From Bacteroidota bacterium (GTDB lineage: Bacteria; Bacteroidota; Bacteroidia; Chitinophagales; Chitinophagaceae): 64,000 nt of DNA. The notes beneath the pieces are model-generated. The model was not told the DNA's origin. It did not search any database and saw only the letters and a list, made by a program, of their open reading frames with translations. Of the stretch, positions 27,102 through 37,286 are shown piece after piece. The first letter of the stretch is position 1. Each line of letters begins with the position of its first letter. The DNA lies in the NCBI GenBank assembly GCA_947461125.1, contig CANHHX010000001.1, forward strand, positions 27,276-91,275. Reading direction: 5' to 3'. The translations under genes were made by a program, and so were the position numbers.

Positions 27102-28541
27102 TTAAAATTGGAAATAAATAAACTGTTGCTGTTTCCCAGAAACTAATATAATAGTTAAAATAAATATATAATAAATTAACCACCGTATTCCCACATACTT
27201 GATTTTATTTGTTTTCTGAAAGGGATGTACTCCAAATCTACTTATCCACTCAATAATTATAAAGCATATTACTAAAACTGTAGTAATTAATGGAAAATCT
27301 TGTGGAATAGTTAAGATCGAACTATTAATTATATGCTTAACAAAATCCCAAGCAATACTAAGATTTGGTGCTCTAAAAAATATCCACGCAAAAGTTACTA
27401 ATGAAAACGTAAATAAAATTTGAAAAAAATCATTAAATGAAGGTAAAATCTTATCCTTAGAAACGATTTGCAAATTTTTCCTATTTAAACCAAAGATTAA
27501 AAGAGGCAAAAAATAAACCGCATTTAAAAACCCCCAAAATAAAAAGGTCCAGTTTGCGCCATGCCAAAAACCACTTACAATAAATATGATGAATGTATTA
27601 ATAATTGCCCTATACTTATTTACCTTACTGCCTCCTAAGGGTATATATAAATAATCTTTAAACCAAGATGAAAGAGATATATGCCATCTTCGCCAAAATT
27701 CTGCAATATCTCTTGAAAAATAAGGAAACGAAAAGTTTTTTAGTAGCTCTATACCGAATAATCTTGCACTACCTAGCGCAATATCAGAATAACCTGAAAA
27801 ATCACAATAAATTTGAAATGAAAAAAAAACTGCTCCTAAAATTAGTGATGATGCAGAATAATTCTCATATCCATTAAAAATTTGGTTGGCATAAACAGCA
27901 CAATTATCAGCAATTACAACCTTTTTGAATAAGCCCCACAATATTTGTTGTAATCCATCAATAGTTTTAGTATAATTAAAATTTCTATTTTGCTTTAACT
28001 GGGGTAACAAATGCGTGGCTCTTTCAATTGGACCTGCTACTAATAATGGGAAAAAGCTTACAAAAAGGGAATAAACAATAAAGTCTTTTTCAGGTCTTAT
28101 TTTATTATTATAAGTATCGATTACATATGATAGACCATGAAAAGTATAAAAGGAAATTCCAACAGGTAATATGATATTTAACAACCATAAACCATTAAAA
28201 TTGAAACCAAGGTTTTGAACTCCTTCGGCAAAGGATGTGATAAAAAAATTATAATATTTAAAGACGCCTAAAAATCCAAGGTTTATAACTATACTCAAAA
28301 AGAGCCAATTTTTTTTCTGTGTAATTGTTTTCGAATCAAATATTTTAATTGCTGAATAATAATCAAGTAAGGTCGAAAAGATTAATAATAACAAGAATCT
28401 AATATCCCAACAACTATAAAAAAAATAGCTCGCTATAAGTAATAATAAATTTTTACTTGAGCTACAATTTTTAAAGACTACCCAGTATAAGATATAAACT
28501 ATAGGTAAAAAAATAAAAAAGCTAAAGGAATTAAATAGCAT
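27102..28541 (-). CDS. MBOAT-family O-acyltransferase (AlgI-like)
   Basis: This 479-residue polytopic protein has the MBOAT hallmarks: PVGISFYTFHGLSYVID, CDFSGYSDIALGSARLFG, FWRRWHISLSSWFKDYLY with His287, and SGFWHGANWTFLFWG with catalytic His327. It moves an acyl (usually acetyl) group across the inner membrane for glycan O-acylation. Its start overlaps the preceding stop (TAATG), and the SGNH partner follows. Confidence 0.93.
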   Translation of the reverse strand: MLFNSFSFFIFLPIVYILYWVVFKNCSSSKNLLLLIASYFFYSCWDIRFLLLLIFSTLLDYYSAIKIFDSKTITQKKNWLFLSIVINLGFLGVFKYYNFFITSFAEGVQNLGFNFNGLWLLNIILPVGISFYTFHGLSYVIDTYNNKIRPEKDFIVYSLFVSFFPLLVAGPIERATHLLPQLKQNRNFNYTKTIDGLQQILWGLFKKVVIADNCAVYANQIFNGYENYSASSLILGAVFFSFQIYCDFSGYSDIALGSARLFGIELLKNFSFPYFSRDIAEFWRRWHISLSSWFKDYLYIPLGGSKVNKYRAIINTFIIFIVSGFWHGANWTFLFWGFLNAVYFLPLLIFGLNRKNLQIVSKDKILPSFNDFFQILFTFSLVTFAWIFFRAPNLSIAWDFVKHIINSSILTIPQDFPLITTVLVICFIIIEWISRFGVHPFQKTNKIKYVGIRWLIYYIFILTIILVSGKQQQFIYFQF

Positions 28542-30310
28542 TATTTAATTTTTGTATTGGTATTTAACATATCAATTAAATCTTTGTCGGTTTTATATTT
28601 TAATTGAATATGACTGTTAATTAAAGCGATATTAGGATTATTATCAAGAAATTCAAATACTGTATGTATATTTTGTGGTTTCTTTAAATCATCTATATGC
28701 TTTTGAATTTCTAAAAATAAATCTAAATCTTCCTTATAGTCTAAAGTCAATCGATAATCCCTTATTAAGGTCGATGGTAATTGGACGAAATTTAATTTAA
28801 AATGCTCTGGATTGTTCTGAAAATACCAAGTCATATACTCTGAATAATCCGCATTTGGAAAATGATTTTTTATTTTCCTTAAAGAACTTGCATTGATAAT
28901 TTCAACAGAGGTTCCAACTGCCGAATGCTTAGCTACTGTATAGTCAGCACCATATTCAAAATGTTTAGCCATTAAAAAATCAACGATTTCGCTTGAAACA
29001 TAAGGCATATCGGCTGTCACCCTTACAACTATATCTACTCCGAATTTATCTATAATCCCTAAATAACGAGAAATAACATCCTCGGGATGACCTCTATGAA
29101 AAATGACAGCAGGAGAATAGGTATAATTTTCCAAAATTTTATCTGCCTCCAAATCAGATGTTGCTAAAATGGTAAAATGTGTGTCCTTAAAATTCAAGCA
29201 ACTTTGCAAGCACTTTTCAACAGATGTTAAATTCCCAATCTTCTCTAAAGACTTTTTTTCTAACCTGGTTGATTTCATTCTACAAGCTACTATAGTTGCA
29301 ATTACCGCCTTTTTAAAATATTCTTTTTTTAGGGTTTTCTGAACAGGAATATTACTATTCAAAATATACTTTGTTTTTTGTAAATCTAAAATATCTTTGA
29401 CACTTAATCCTGCTTGGCCAGATCGTTTAAAATCTAAATCTGAGTTAATATTAATAAGACTGCCTGAATTCAATGAATATTTACTAATCGGTATTTGAAG
29501 GCTGTTTTTAAGATATATACGTTCCCTCTCATTAATAAAAGGCTGAATTTTCAATTCAATATACTTTTTTAAATTATTTAAAAGTATATTATATTTATTA
29601 AAATCAATACTTGAAAAATTATCATACTTAGTTTCTAATTTACTATGCATGATATGCTTTTCAATTGCATGTGCACCATGCATTGCTGCACAAATTGGCA
29701 ACCAAATTGTATCTTCAGATTCTCCACTTGCATGGTCTGCAAAAACAATTTTATTGTTAAAATAATTTTTTAAATGGCTTATTTTACCAAAAGCACTATC
29801 CTCCAATTCAGTAGGATAGGCTTGAAAACCAACTTCAATCCATAACTCCTTTGGTTGAAGTCTTAAATTAAAAACAGATAGCCTTTCTTGGATTTCATCT
29901 ATTTCTAAAGCACTAATGTTTATGATTAGTATTTTATCGTGAATTCCGATTTTTTCTAGCCCTCTTATTATTGCTTCATTATATAATACAGACGCTTGAA
30001 GTTTTATTCCAAATATGCTAGTTTTATTTGATTCCAAAACTTCAACACCATATTCATCAAAAAGATCTAACCAAATTTCTTTAGTTTCAAAAGCTTTTCC
30101 AATAATAGTATTCCATTCGGATAAATCAAAATAGAGTTTCTCATACACATTATACCACTCATAGTCTTTAGTAGCAATCTTGTCAGGATGTAATGGTTGA
30201 AATTTCATTCCAACTCCTTTGATGAAACTGAACTCTTCTATTAGCGATAATATATAATCTAAACTGCCTCCATGACAATTTGCAACTTCTAAAATTTGAT
30301 ATGGCAGCAT
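28541..30310 (-). CDS. Fused NeuB-like synthase, SAF domain and cytidylyltransferase (SpsE-SpsF-like)
   Basis: This 589-residue protein has three parts. Residues 1-250 form a diverged NeuB-type barrel (ILEVANCHGG, GMKFQPLHPDKIAT, VFADHASGE with His193, AIEKHI with His219). Residues about 265-332 form a SAF/antifreeze-like domain (FKRSGQAGLSVKDI). From about residue 336 there is an SpsF-type cytidylyltransferase (IVACRMKSTRLEKKSL, VVRVTADMPYVSSEI). Both halves keep key motifs, so it may both condense a sugar with phosphoenolpyruvate and activate the product with CTP. It lies between pseC and the MBOAT gene and is the only cytidylyltransferase in the locus. Confidence 0.85.
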   Translation of the reverse strand: MLPYQILEVANCHGGSLDYILSLIEEFSFIKGVGMKFQPLHPDKIATKDYEWYNVYEKLYFDLSEWNTIIGKAFETKEIWLDLFDEYGVEVLESNKTSIFGIKLQASVLYNEAIIRGLEKIGIHDKILIINISALEIDEIQERLSVFNLRLQPKELWIEVGFQAYPTELEDSAFGKISHLKNYFNNKIVFADHASGESEDTIWLPICAAMHGAHAIEKHIMHSKLETKYDNFSSIDFNKYNILLNNLKKYIELKIQPFINERERIYLKNSLQIPISKYSLNSGSLININSDLDFKRSGQAGLSVKDILDLQKTKYILNSNIPVQKTLKKEYFKKAVIATIVACRMKSTRLEKKSLEKIGNLTSVEKCLQSCLNFKDTHFTILATSDLEADKILENYTYSPAVIFHRGHPEDVISRYLGIIDKFGVDIVVRVTADMPYVSSEIVDFLMAKHFEYGADYTVAKHSAVGTSVEIINASSLRKIKNHFPNADYSEYMTWYFQNNPEHFKLNFVQLPSTLIRDYRLTLDYKEDLDLFLEIQKHIDDLKKPQNIHTVFEFLDNNPNIALINSHIQLKYKTDKDLIDMLNTNTKIK

Positions 30311-30334
30311 GATTATTTATTTTTAAAAATCATT

Positions 30335-31492
30335 TTACTGATTTTTATTTGTTAAAAAAAGATTAATGCAATTAATTACAAATATTTGTTCTTCAGAAGT
30401 CAATGTTGGATACATTGGCAAACTCAAGCATTTGCTATAATATTTTTCTGCAGAAGGAAAATCTCCTTTTTTATGCCCCAATTTTTGATAGTATGGCATT
30501 GTGTGTAATGGAACATAATGTACTTGGGTAAAAATGTTATTGTCTTTTAGATAATTGTATAGCTCCAATCTATTCTCCACTTGAATTATGTACAAATGAA
30601 ATGCATGCCCATCATCAAACTTAGGTAATATCACATCTTTATTATCTACAAATGCATCATTATATCTTTTCGCAATTTCTTTTCTTTTTTTCAAGCCTGC
30701 TTCGGCTCGAGTAAGTTGGCTAATTCCTAATGCACAGAGCATATCTGGCATACGATAGTTATAGCCTAATTCATGCATTTCCATATACCATCCACCATGA
30801 TTTTCTACCAATTGATTTGGATTCTTTGTAATACCATGTGTCCTTAGTAATAATAATCTTTCATATAAATCTTTGTCATTAGTAGTAATCATTCCACCTT
30901 CGCCACAAGCGATATGCTTAACAGGATGAAAAGAGAAAATTGCTAAGTCAGCAAAAGATCCATTTCCACAGAATTGCTTATTCCCTCTACTATCAATAAA
31001 ATATCCCCCAGGAGAATGACAAGAATCTTCTATAATCCAAAGGTTATATTTATTTGCAACTGACCTTATAAGCTCTAGATTAACAGCATTACCTGCAAAG
31101 TCAACGGGTATTATTCCATCAAAAAAACCTTCAGGTTTAGAAATAATTAGGGCTTCTAGTTTTTTGATATCAATCAAAAATGTTTCTGGATTAATATCAG
31201 CAAAAAAAACATTGCCGCCGCAATATCTAATGCAATTTCCAGAAGCTGCAAAAGTTATTGGTGTTGTGATCACATTACTTTTATTAGAAACATTTAGAGC
31301 CAATGTACAAAGATGTAAAGCAGCAGTTCCATTAGCAACAGCGACTGCATATTTGGAGCCGATATAATTGGCAAATTTTTGTTCAAACTCTAACACTTTT
31401 GGACCCTGAGTCAAAAAATCACTTTGAAGTGTAGATACAACTGCGTCGATATCAGCTTGAGTAATATTTTGTTTTCCGTATGGAATGTTCAT
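30335..31492 (-). CDS. pseC: UDP-4-amino-4,6-dideoxy-N-acetyl-beta-L-altrosamine transaminase (PseC)
   Basis: This 385-residue DegT/DnrJ-family aminotransferase begins MNIPYGKQNITQADIDAV and has AVANGTAALHLC, IIEDSCHSPGG and the PLP lysine in FHPVKHIACGEGG, all typical of PseC. It aminates C4 of the keto sugar made by PseB. It starts 10 bases after the pseB stop. Confidence 0.93.
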   Translation of the reverse strand: MNIPYGKQNITQADIDAVVSTLQSDFLTQGPKVLEFEQKFANYIGSKYAVAVANGTAALHLCTLALNVSNKSNVITTPITFAASGNCIRYCGGNVFFADINPETFLIDIKKLEALIISKPEGFFDGIIPVDFAGNAVNLELIRSVANKYNLWIIEDSCHSPGGYFIDSRGNKQFCGNGSFADLAIFSFHPVKHIACGEGGMITTNDKDLYERLLLLRTHGITKNPNQLVENHGGWYMEMHELGYNYRMPDMLCALGISQLTRAEAGLKKRKEIAKRYNDAFVDNKDVILPKFDDGHAFHLYIIQVENRLELYNYLKDNNIFTQVHYVPLHTMPYYQKLGHKKGDFPSAEKYYSKCLSLPMYPTLTSEEQIFVINCINLFLTNKNQ

Positions 31493-31502
31493 ATAAAAAA
31501 TA

Positions 31503-32504
31503 TTAACTTATTACAAATTCTTGAATCAAATTTTTCAATTCATCAACAGTTAAAAAGTGAACGTTCTCTCCACTATTGTAATTAAACCCAACTGGTACTT
31601 TTTTAGCTTCGAATTTAATTATGAAATCATTCAAATTGAAAACAGGGACTTGAGGTAAAATGGTATAGTACTTTCCTAAATCATATGTTGAAAATGAATC
31701 ACTAACAGAAATCATTTCTTCATGTATTTTTTCTCCTGGTCTAATGCCAACTACTTCTTGTTTACAATTTTCATCAATAGCTTTTGCTATATCTGTAATT
31801 CGATATGAAGGAATTTTAGGTACAAACAATTCACCCCCCCAAGCATGATCCATTGCATATACAACCATCTTCACCCCATCTAATAAAGAGATATTGAATC
31901 TGGTCATATTAACATCTGTGATTGGCAAAACGCCTGTTTCCTTTTTTTTCAAAAAGAATGGTACTACACTGCCATTACTACCCATTACGTTTCCATACCT
32001 AACAACTGAAAAGCGTAAATCTCTATTGCCTTTTATATTATTTGCAGCAATAAACAACTTATCACTTGTAAGTTTTGTTGCTCCATATAAATTTATGGGG
32101 GCACATGCCTTATCGGTACTTAGGGCTACAACTCTAGAAACATTTGTTTCTAAGCATGCTCTAATTACATTTTCAGCTCCATTAATATTGGTTTTTACGC
32201 ACTCGTCAGGATTGTATTCTGCAATTGGCACATGTTTCATCGCTGCTGCATGAATTACATAATCTATCCCTTCCATTGCTCTCTTTAATCTATCATAATC
32301 TCTAACATCACCAATAAAAAAGCGAATATTTGGGAATACATTAGCTGGATAGTCTTGAGACATATGAAACTGCTTTTGTTCATCCCTAGAGAAAATTACT
32401 AACCTTTTTATATTAGGATGCTTTGTTAAAAAATACTTAACTAATGCTTTTCCTAATGAACCAGTACCGCCTGTGATTAAAATTTGTTTATCCTGATAAG
32501 TCAT
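31503..32504 (-). CDS. pseB: UDP-N-acetylglucosamine 4,6-dehydratase, inverting (PseB)
   Basis: This 333-residue short-chain dehydrogenase has the nucleotide motif LITGGTGSLGKAL, and LSTDKACAPINLYGATKL carries the Asp-Lys and Tyr catalytic residues of PseB. The soluble length and the inverting-type motif separate it from the membrane WbpM-type dehydratase at 37739. It opens the pseudaminic acid pathway. A 141-base gap separates it from wbpE, which may mark a module boundary. Confidence 0.93.
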   Translation of the reverse strand: MTYQDKQILITGGTGSLGKALVKYFLTKHPNIKRLVIFSRDEQKQFHMSQDYPANVFPNIRFFIGDVRDYDRLKRAMEGIDYVIHAAAMKHVPIAEYNPDECVKTNINGAENVIRACLETNVSRVVALSTDKACAPINLYGATKLTSDKLFIAANNIKGNRDLRFSVVRYGNVMGSNGSVVPFFLKKKETGVLPITDVNMTRFNISLLDGVKMVVYAMDHAWGGELFVPKIPSYRITDIAKAIDENCKQEVVGIRPGEKIHEEMISVSDSFSTYDLGKYYTILPQVPVFNLNDFIIKFEAKKVPVGFNYNSGENVHFLTVDELKNLIQEFVIS

Positions 32505-32645
32505 ATATTTAATTTTATTTAGAAATACTAATTTTCATTATTGATATTTTATATAATAAAAAAATCGAATTTTTGTTATATTAATAAATCTATTTTTACC
32601 TGTAAGGGAATAATTGATTTTTATAGTAGAAATACCCTCCACACT
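32505..32645. other. AT-rich spacer between wbpE and pseB
   Basis: This 141-base stretch is the largest gap inside the leftward run between gmd and the FkbM gene. It is very AT-rich, with no ORF, no hairpin followed by a T-run and no convincing -33/-7 promoter pair. It may be a junction between separately acquired modules; I see nothing functional in it. Confidence 0.4.
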
Positions 32646-33779
32646 TTATTTAAAGTATTTTTTAATCTCATTAGAAATTTTTTCGATAATATCAAATGTT
32701 AACTCTGTATGCATAGGTAATGAAAGTACAGTTGAACATAATTCTTCAGTGGTTTTTAGCGAACCAACTACTTTACCTATGCTCTTAAATGCTTCTTGTT
32801 CATTTAATGGAACAGGATAATAAATCATAGCAGGTATTCCTGCAGATTCTAAATACTTTTTTAGTCCATCCCTTTTACCATTTTTGATTTGCACTGTATA
32901 TTGATGAAATACATGTGTAGAATTATGTGCTCTAGCAGGAGTAATCAAATCATTAATTCCAGATAAAAATTTATCATATAAGTCTGCAGCATCTCTTCTT
33001 GCTTTTGAATATTCATCCAAATGTTTCAATTTAATATTTAAGATGGCAGCTTGAATGGTATCCAATCTCGAATTAACACCTATGTATTTGTGCACGTATT
33101 TTTTTACCTGACCATGATTTGCGATCATCTTTATTCTTTCTGCTAATTCAGTATTGTTTGTATATATGGCACCACCATCGCCATAACATCCTAAATTCTT
33201 TGAAGGAAAGAAAGAAGTACATCCGATATCGCCCATTGTTCCCGCCTGCTTTTTGGTTCCATCTTTGAATGTGTATACTGCACCAATTGCTTGTGCTGTA
33301 TCTTCAATTACATATAAATTATATTCTTTTGCAAGAGCAAGAATTGGCTCCATATCTGCACACTGCCCAAATAAATGAACCGGAACAATTGCTTTTGTTT
33401 TAGTAGAAATTGCCTGTTCAAAATTTTCACGCGTAATATTAAAATAAATAGGATTAACATCAACCATCACAGGCTTCAAATTCAATAGTCCTATTACTTC
33501 AGCAGTTGCCACATAAGTAAATGAAGGGACAATGATTTCATCTCCAGGTTCTAATCCTAAAGCCATCATTGCAATTTGAAGCGCATCTGTTCCATTAGCA
33601 CAAGGAATTATGTATGCACCATTTAAATAAGAAGAAAGGTTTTGAGTAAATTCGGTTACTTGAGGTCCATTAATGAAAGCAGCATCCCTAATAGTATGTA
33701 ATAAGGCTTCATCAATTTCTTGCTGAATTTTAGCATATTGACCCTTAAGGTCTACCATTTCAATTTTCAAGTTTCTCAT
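32646..33779 (-). CDS. wbpE: UDP-2-acetamido-2-deoxy-ribo-hexuluronate aminotransferase (WbpE type)
   Basis: This DegT/DnrJ/EryC1/StrS aminotransferase has about 377 residues, starting KIEMVDLKGQYAKIQ as in WbpE/WlbC, with FINGPQVTEF, CANGTDALQIAM and the PLP lysine in FPSKNLGCYGDGG. It aminates C3 of the product of WbpB. I prefer the ATG at 33777-33779; an ATG at 33803 would overlap the upstream dehydrogenase by 14 bases, and the longest frame starts with TTG. Confidence 0.9.
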   Translation of the reverse strand: MRNLKIEMVDLKGQYAKIQQEIDEALLHTIRDAAFINGPQVTEFTQNLSSYLNGAYIIPCANGTDALQIAMMALGLEPGDEIIVPSFTYVATAEVIGLLNLKPVMVDVNPIYFNITRENFEQAISTKTKAIVPVHLFGQCADMEPILALAKEYNLYVIEDTAQAIGAVYTFKDGTKKQAGTMGDIGCTSFFPSKNLGCYGDGGAIYTNNTELAERIKMIANHGQVKKYVHKYIGVNSRLDTIQAAILNIKLKHLDEYSKARRDAADLYDKFLSGINDLITPARAHNSTHVFHQYTVQIKNGKRDGLKKYLESAGIPAMIYYPVPLNEQEAFKSIGKVVGSLKTTEELCSTVLSLPMHTELTFDIIEKISNEIKKYFK

Positions 33780-33789
33780 TAATCTTAAA

Positions 33790-35079
33790 TTATAATCTTG
33801 CATCAACAATCGAACGATCTAAGAAAGATTTTGTATCAAACAAAACTGCATTCTCTCCATTGCTCAATTGGTTATAATCTAGTGTTAAAAATTCCTTATG
33901 AGAAACTGCTAAAATGATTGCATCATACTTACTTGATAACCCATCCACTAAATCAATTCCGTACTCATCTTTAACTTCATGTTTACCTGCATGTGGATCA
34001 TATACATCTACGTTCATACCAAATTGAACCAATTCTTTGTAAATGTCTATCACTTTAGAATTGCGTATATCTGGACAGTCTTCTTTGAAAGTAATACCCA
34101 AAATCAAGGCTTTAGCTTGATTAATTTTATGTCCTTTATTTATTAAAAGTTTAACCACCTTATTGGCAACAAACATTCCCATCATATCATTGACTCTTCT
34201 TCCACTCAAAATTACTTGTGGATAGTATCCTAAACTTTCAGCCTTATGTGCTAAATAATATGGGTCAACTCCAATACAATGTCCCCCAACCAAACCTGGT
34301 CTATATTTAAGAAAATTCCATTTTGTACCTGCGGCTTCTATTACATCGGTAGTATCAATGCCCATTCTTTCAAAAATCAACGCTAGTTCATTCACGAAAG
34401 AGATATTGACATCTCTTTGTGCATTTTCAATAGCTTTTGAAGCTTCGGCTACTTTTAAACTTGGCGCTTTATGAGTACCTGCAGTAATTATGCTTGCATA
34501 CAAATCATCCACAACGGTTGCAATTTCTGGAGTAGAACCAGATGTAACTTTTTTAATTTTAGTAAGGGTATTCACTTTATCTCCGGGATTGATTCTTTCT
34601 GGAGAGTAACCACAGAAAAAATCTATGTTGAACTTTAGACCAGAAAATTTCTCAAGTATGGGAACACAATCTTCTTCAGTACAACCAGGATAAACGGTTG
34701 ATTCATAAATAACAATATCTTCTTTCTTTAATTTCTTGCCTAACATCTCAGAAGCTTTAATCAATGGATTGAGATCTGGTGCCTTAAACTGATCAATTGG
34801 CGTTGGAACAGTAACAATAAATATGTTACAATCGCTAAGGTCTTCAGTATCGCATGAAAAGCAAAGGCCTTTTTCTTTTCCAACATTGTAATACATAATA
34901 GCCTCATTCATTGCTATCATATCTGCTTCTTTTGTGCTATCTATACCTTTCGATAACTCTTTAACACGAGCTTCATTAATGTCAAATCCTACAACAAGGT
35001 ACTTTTTACCGAATTCAATTGCAAGTGGTAAGCCTACATAACCAAGTCCAATGATTGCTATTTTTTTATCTTTTATCAT
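33790..35079 (-). CDS. UDP-N-acetylhexosamine 6-dehydrogenase (TviB/WbpO type), copy 1
   Basis: This 429-residue nucleotide-sugar dehydrogenase has [24 protein letters not shown] and the catalytic cysteine in [19 protein letters not shown]. The GVDPYYL wording is that of TviB/WbpO rather than WbpA/WecC. It oxidises UDP-GlcNAc or UDP-GalNAc to the uronic acid and is the probable first step for WbpB-E-D. It overlaps fcl by 4 bases. Confidence 0.9.
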   Translation of the reverse strand: MIKDKKIAIIGLGYVGLPLAIEFGKKYLVVGFDINEARVKELSKGIDSTKEADMIAMNEAIMYYNVGKEKGLCFSCDTEDLSDCNIFIVTVPTPIDQFKAPDLNPLIKASEMLGKKLKKEDIVIYESTVYPGCTEEDCVPILEKFSGLKFNIDFFCGYSPERINPGDKVNTLTKIKKVTSGSTPEIATVVDDLYASIITAGTHKAPSLKVAEASKAIENAQRDVNISFVNELALIFERMGIDTTDVIEAAGTKWNFLKYRPGLVGGHCIGVDPYYLAHKAESLGYYPQVILSGRRVNDMMGMFVANKVVKLLINKGHKINQAKALILGITFKEDCPDIRNSKVIDIYKELVQFGMNVDVYDPHAGKHEVKDEYGIDLVDGLSSKYDAIILAVSHKEFLTLDYNQLSNGENAVLFDTKSFLDRSIVDARL

Positions 35080-36008
35080 TTCAATATATTTTTAATAAAC
35101 TCATCTATCGTTTTTTTCAATCCTAGCTCAAGAATAATTGTAGATTTCCAACCTAGATTATTAATTTTACTTGTATCCATTAATTTTCTTGGTGTGCCAT
35201 CTGGCTTTGTTATATCAAATACAAGCTGCCCTTCATATCCAACTTCAGCAACTATCAACTCTGCTAATTCTTTAATAGAAACATCTGTGCCACAACCTAT
35301 ATTCACTAAACCCTGTTCATTATAGTTTTGTAATAAGAAGTAACTAGCTTCTGCTAAATCGTCAACATGTAAAAATTCTCTTCTTGGAGTGCCAGTACCC
35401 CAAATTGTTACCGATGGTTCATTGTTTTTTTTTGCTAAAACAATTCTTCTAATTAATGCAGGAAGGACGTGTGAATTTTCAGGATGGTAATTGTCATTGG
35501 TACCATACAAATTTGTAGGCATCGCAGAAATAAAATTACAACCATACTGTGCTCTATAACTATCACACATTTCAATACCTGCAATTTTAGCAATTGCATA
35601 GGGTTGATTTGTTGGCTCAAGATATCCACTTAACAAGTATTCTTCTTTCAATGGTTGTGGTGCCATTTTAGGGTATATACATGAAGAACCTAAAAACAAT
35701 AATTTAGTAACCTTATTCAAATAAGCCGCATGAATAATATTCGCCTCAATCATTAAGTTATCGTAAATAAATTCTGCTCTATAGGTATTGTTAGCGTGTA
35801 TGCCTCCCACTTTAGCTGCGGCAAGTACCACATATGCTGGCTTTTCTTTTTCAAAAAAATCATTGACAGCTTGCTGGTTCCTTAAATCTAATTCAGCAGA
35901 AGTTCTAGTGACAATATTGTTATACCCTTCTTTTCTTAGTTTACGCTCTAATCCAGAACCTACCATTCCTCTGTGTCCAGCTATATATATTTTAGCAGTT
36001 TGCTCCAT
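35076..36008 (-). CDS. fcl: GDP-L-fucose synthase
   Basis: This 310-residue SDR epimerase/reductase has [18 protein letters not shown], the catalytic serine region [17 protein letters not shown] and the YxxxK pair in YAIAKIAG, all characteristic of Fcl/WcaG. It converts the Gmd product to GDP-L-fucose. It starts 2 bases after gmd ends. Confidence 0.96.
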   Translation of the reverse strand: MEQTAKIYIAGHRGMVGSGLERKLRKEGYNNIVTRTSAELDLRNQQAVNDFFEKEKPAYVVLAAAKVGGIHANNTYRAEFIYDNLMIEANIIHAAYLNKVTKLLFLGSSCIYPKMAPQPLKEEYLLSGYLEPTNQPYAIAKIAGIEMCDSYRAQYGCNFISAMPTNLYGTNDNYHPENSHVLPALIRRIVLAKKNNEPSVTIWGTGTPRREFLHVDDLAEASYFLLQNYNEQGLVNIGCGTDVSIKELAELIVAEVGYEGQLVFDITKPDGTPRKLMDTSKINNLGWKSTIILELGLKKTIDEFIKNILK

Positions 36009-36010
36009 TC

Positions 36011-37099
36011 CTATAATCCACTTTTTTTAATGTACAATTCTTTTTTAAATAAGGAAACATCACTCGCTACCATCTCCTTAACCAATGCTGCTAAATCATA
36101 TTTAGGTTTCCAGCCTAATTGAGTCATTGCTTTTGTAGGATCTCCAATTAATAAATCAACTTCAGTTGGTCTATAATATTTGGGATCTACTTTAACAACT
36201 ACTTTTCCTTCTTCCAATTTGTACTCACCAGTATTTTTTACAACATAGGCTTCTTCTGCTTCATCTTTTCCCCTAAATCCTAATTCAATTCCTAATTCTG
36301 CAAAACTCATTTTCACAAAATCACGAATGGTTGTAGTAATACCCGTTGCTAAAACAAAGTCTTCTGGTTTTTCTTGTTGCAATATCAAATACATTCCTTC
36401 TATATAATCCTTTGCATGACCCCAGTCTCTTTTTGCATCTAAATTTCCCAAGTACAAACAATTGTCCATACCTAAAGCAATTTTCGCTGTTGCTCTTGTA
36501 ATTTTTCTTGTTACAAAGGTTTCTCCTCTTTGCGGTGACTCATGATTAAACAAAATACCATTACAAGCATACATGTTATATGCCTCTCTATAGTTTACTG
36601 TAATCCAATAAGCATATAGTTTGGCAACAGCATATGGAGAACGAGGATAGAATGGAGTAGTTTCAGATTGAGGTACCGCTTGTACTAAACCATACAATTC
36701 AGAAGTTGATGCTTGATATATTTTTGTTTTCTTAGTTAAGCCTAACAAACGAACCGCTTCTAAAATTCTTAATGTTCCAATACCATCTGCATTCGCTGTA
36801 TATTCTGGCTCTTCAAAACTTACATGAACATGACTCATAGCAGCCAGGTTGTAAATCTCATCAGGTTGAACTTCTTGAATAATACGAATTAGGTTAGTAC
36901 TGTCAGTTAAGTCCCCATAATGCAAGTGAAGGTGTCTATCTGGAATATGTGGATCCTCATAAATATGGTCTATTCTTTGTGTATTAAACAAAGAGGACCT
37001 TCTTTTAATTCCATGTACTTCGTAACCTTTGTTTAATAAGAACTCAGCCAAATATGCTCCGTCTTGACCTGTAATTCCCGTAATAATTGCTTTTTTCAT
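36011..37099 (-). CDS. gmd: GDP-mannose 4,6-dehydratase
   Basis: This 362-residue SDR dehydratase has [16 protein letters not shown] and [15 protein letters not shown], and the C-terminal [17 protein letters not shown] of Gmd. It makes GDP-4-keto-6-deoxymannose from GDP-mannose for the adjacent fcl. It is the first gene after a 187-base gap that holds a palindrome and a candidate promoter. Confidence 0.97.
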   Translation of the reverse strand: MKKAIITGITGQDGAYLAEFLLNKGYEVHGIKRRSSLFNTQRIDHIYEDPHIPDRHLHLHYGDLTDSTNLIRIIQEVQPDEIYNLAAMSHVHVSFEEPEYTANADGIGTLRILEAVRLLGLTKKTKIYQASTSELYGLVQAVPQSETTPFYPRSPYAVAKLYAYWITVNYREAYNMYACNGILFNHESPQRGETFVTRKITRATAKIALGMDNCLYLGNLDAKRDWGHAKDYIEGMYLILQQEKPEDFVLATGITTTIRDFVKMSFAELGIELGFRGKDEAEEAYVVKNTGEYKLEEGKVVVKVDPKYYRPTEVDLLIGDPTKAMTQLGWKPKYDLAALVKEMVASDVSLFKKELYIKKSGL

Positions 37100-37124
37100 G
37101 TATATTATTCTTTAAAATAACGCA

Positions 37125-37155
37125 CAAAACTGCGCACATTTAACCTATTTTTCAA
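37125..37155 (-). promoter_or_regulatory. Candidate promoter for the gmd-led operon
   Basis: On the minus strand TTG (37153-37155) is followed by 20 bases and CAGTTTTG (37125-37132), 7 of 8 matches to the Bacteroidota -7 consensus TAnnTTTG. Transcription would start about 20 bases before the gmd ATG. It is a near-consensus match found by eye. Confidence 0.35.
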
Positions 37156-37248
37156 CCTTTTCTGATAACCCATAAACAAAAAATCAAACATGTAAAGTGC
37201 GTGATTATCATGTTATTAATGAATTACAACTATCTGCGAATACTCCAA

Positions 37249-37269
37249 ATTAGTGTGGACCACACTAAT
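37249..37269. repeat. Perfect 21-base palindrome upstream of gmd
   Basis: ATTAGTGTGG and CCACACTAAT form perfect 10-base arms around one central base. No T-run follows on either strand and the loop is too short for a good hairpin, so it looks more like a dimeric regulator's operator than a terminator. It lies about 150 bases upstream of the gmd start and 18 bases beyond the stop of the DUF2283 gene. Confidence 0.6.
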
Positions 37270-37286
37270 CCAAAATCACTTGATTA

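Noticed and set aside
28541..30310. The synthase-cytidylyltransferase fusion as a sequencing or assembly error
   Set aside because: The frame is continuous with a complete SAF domain and linker between the halves, so no frameshift is needed to explain it.
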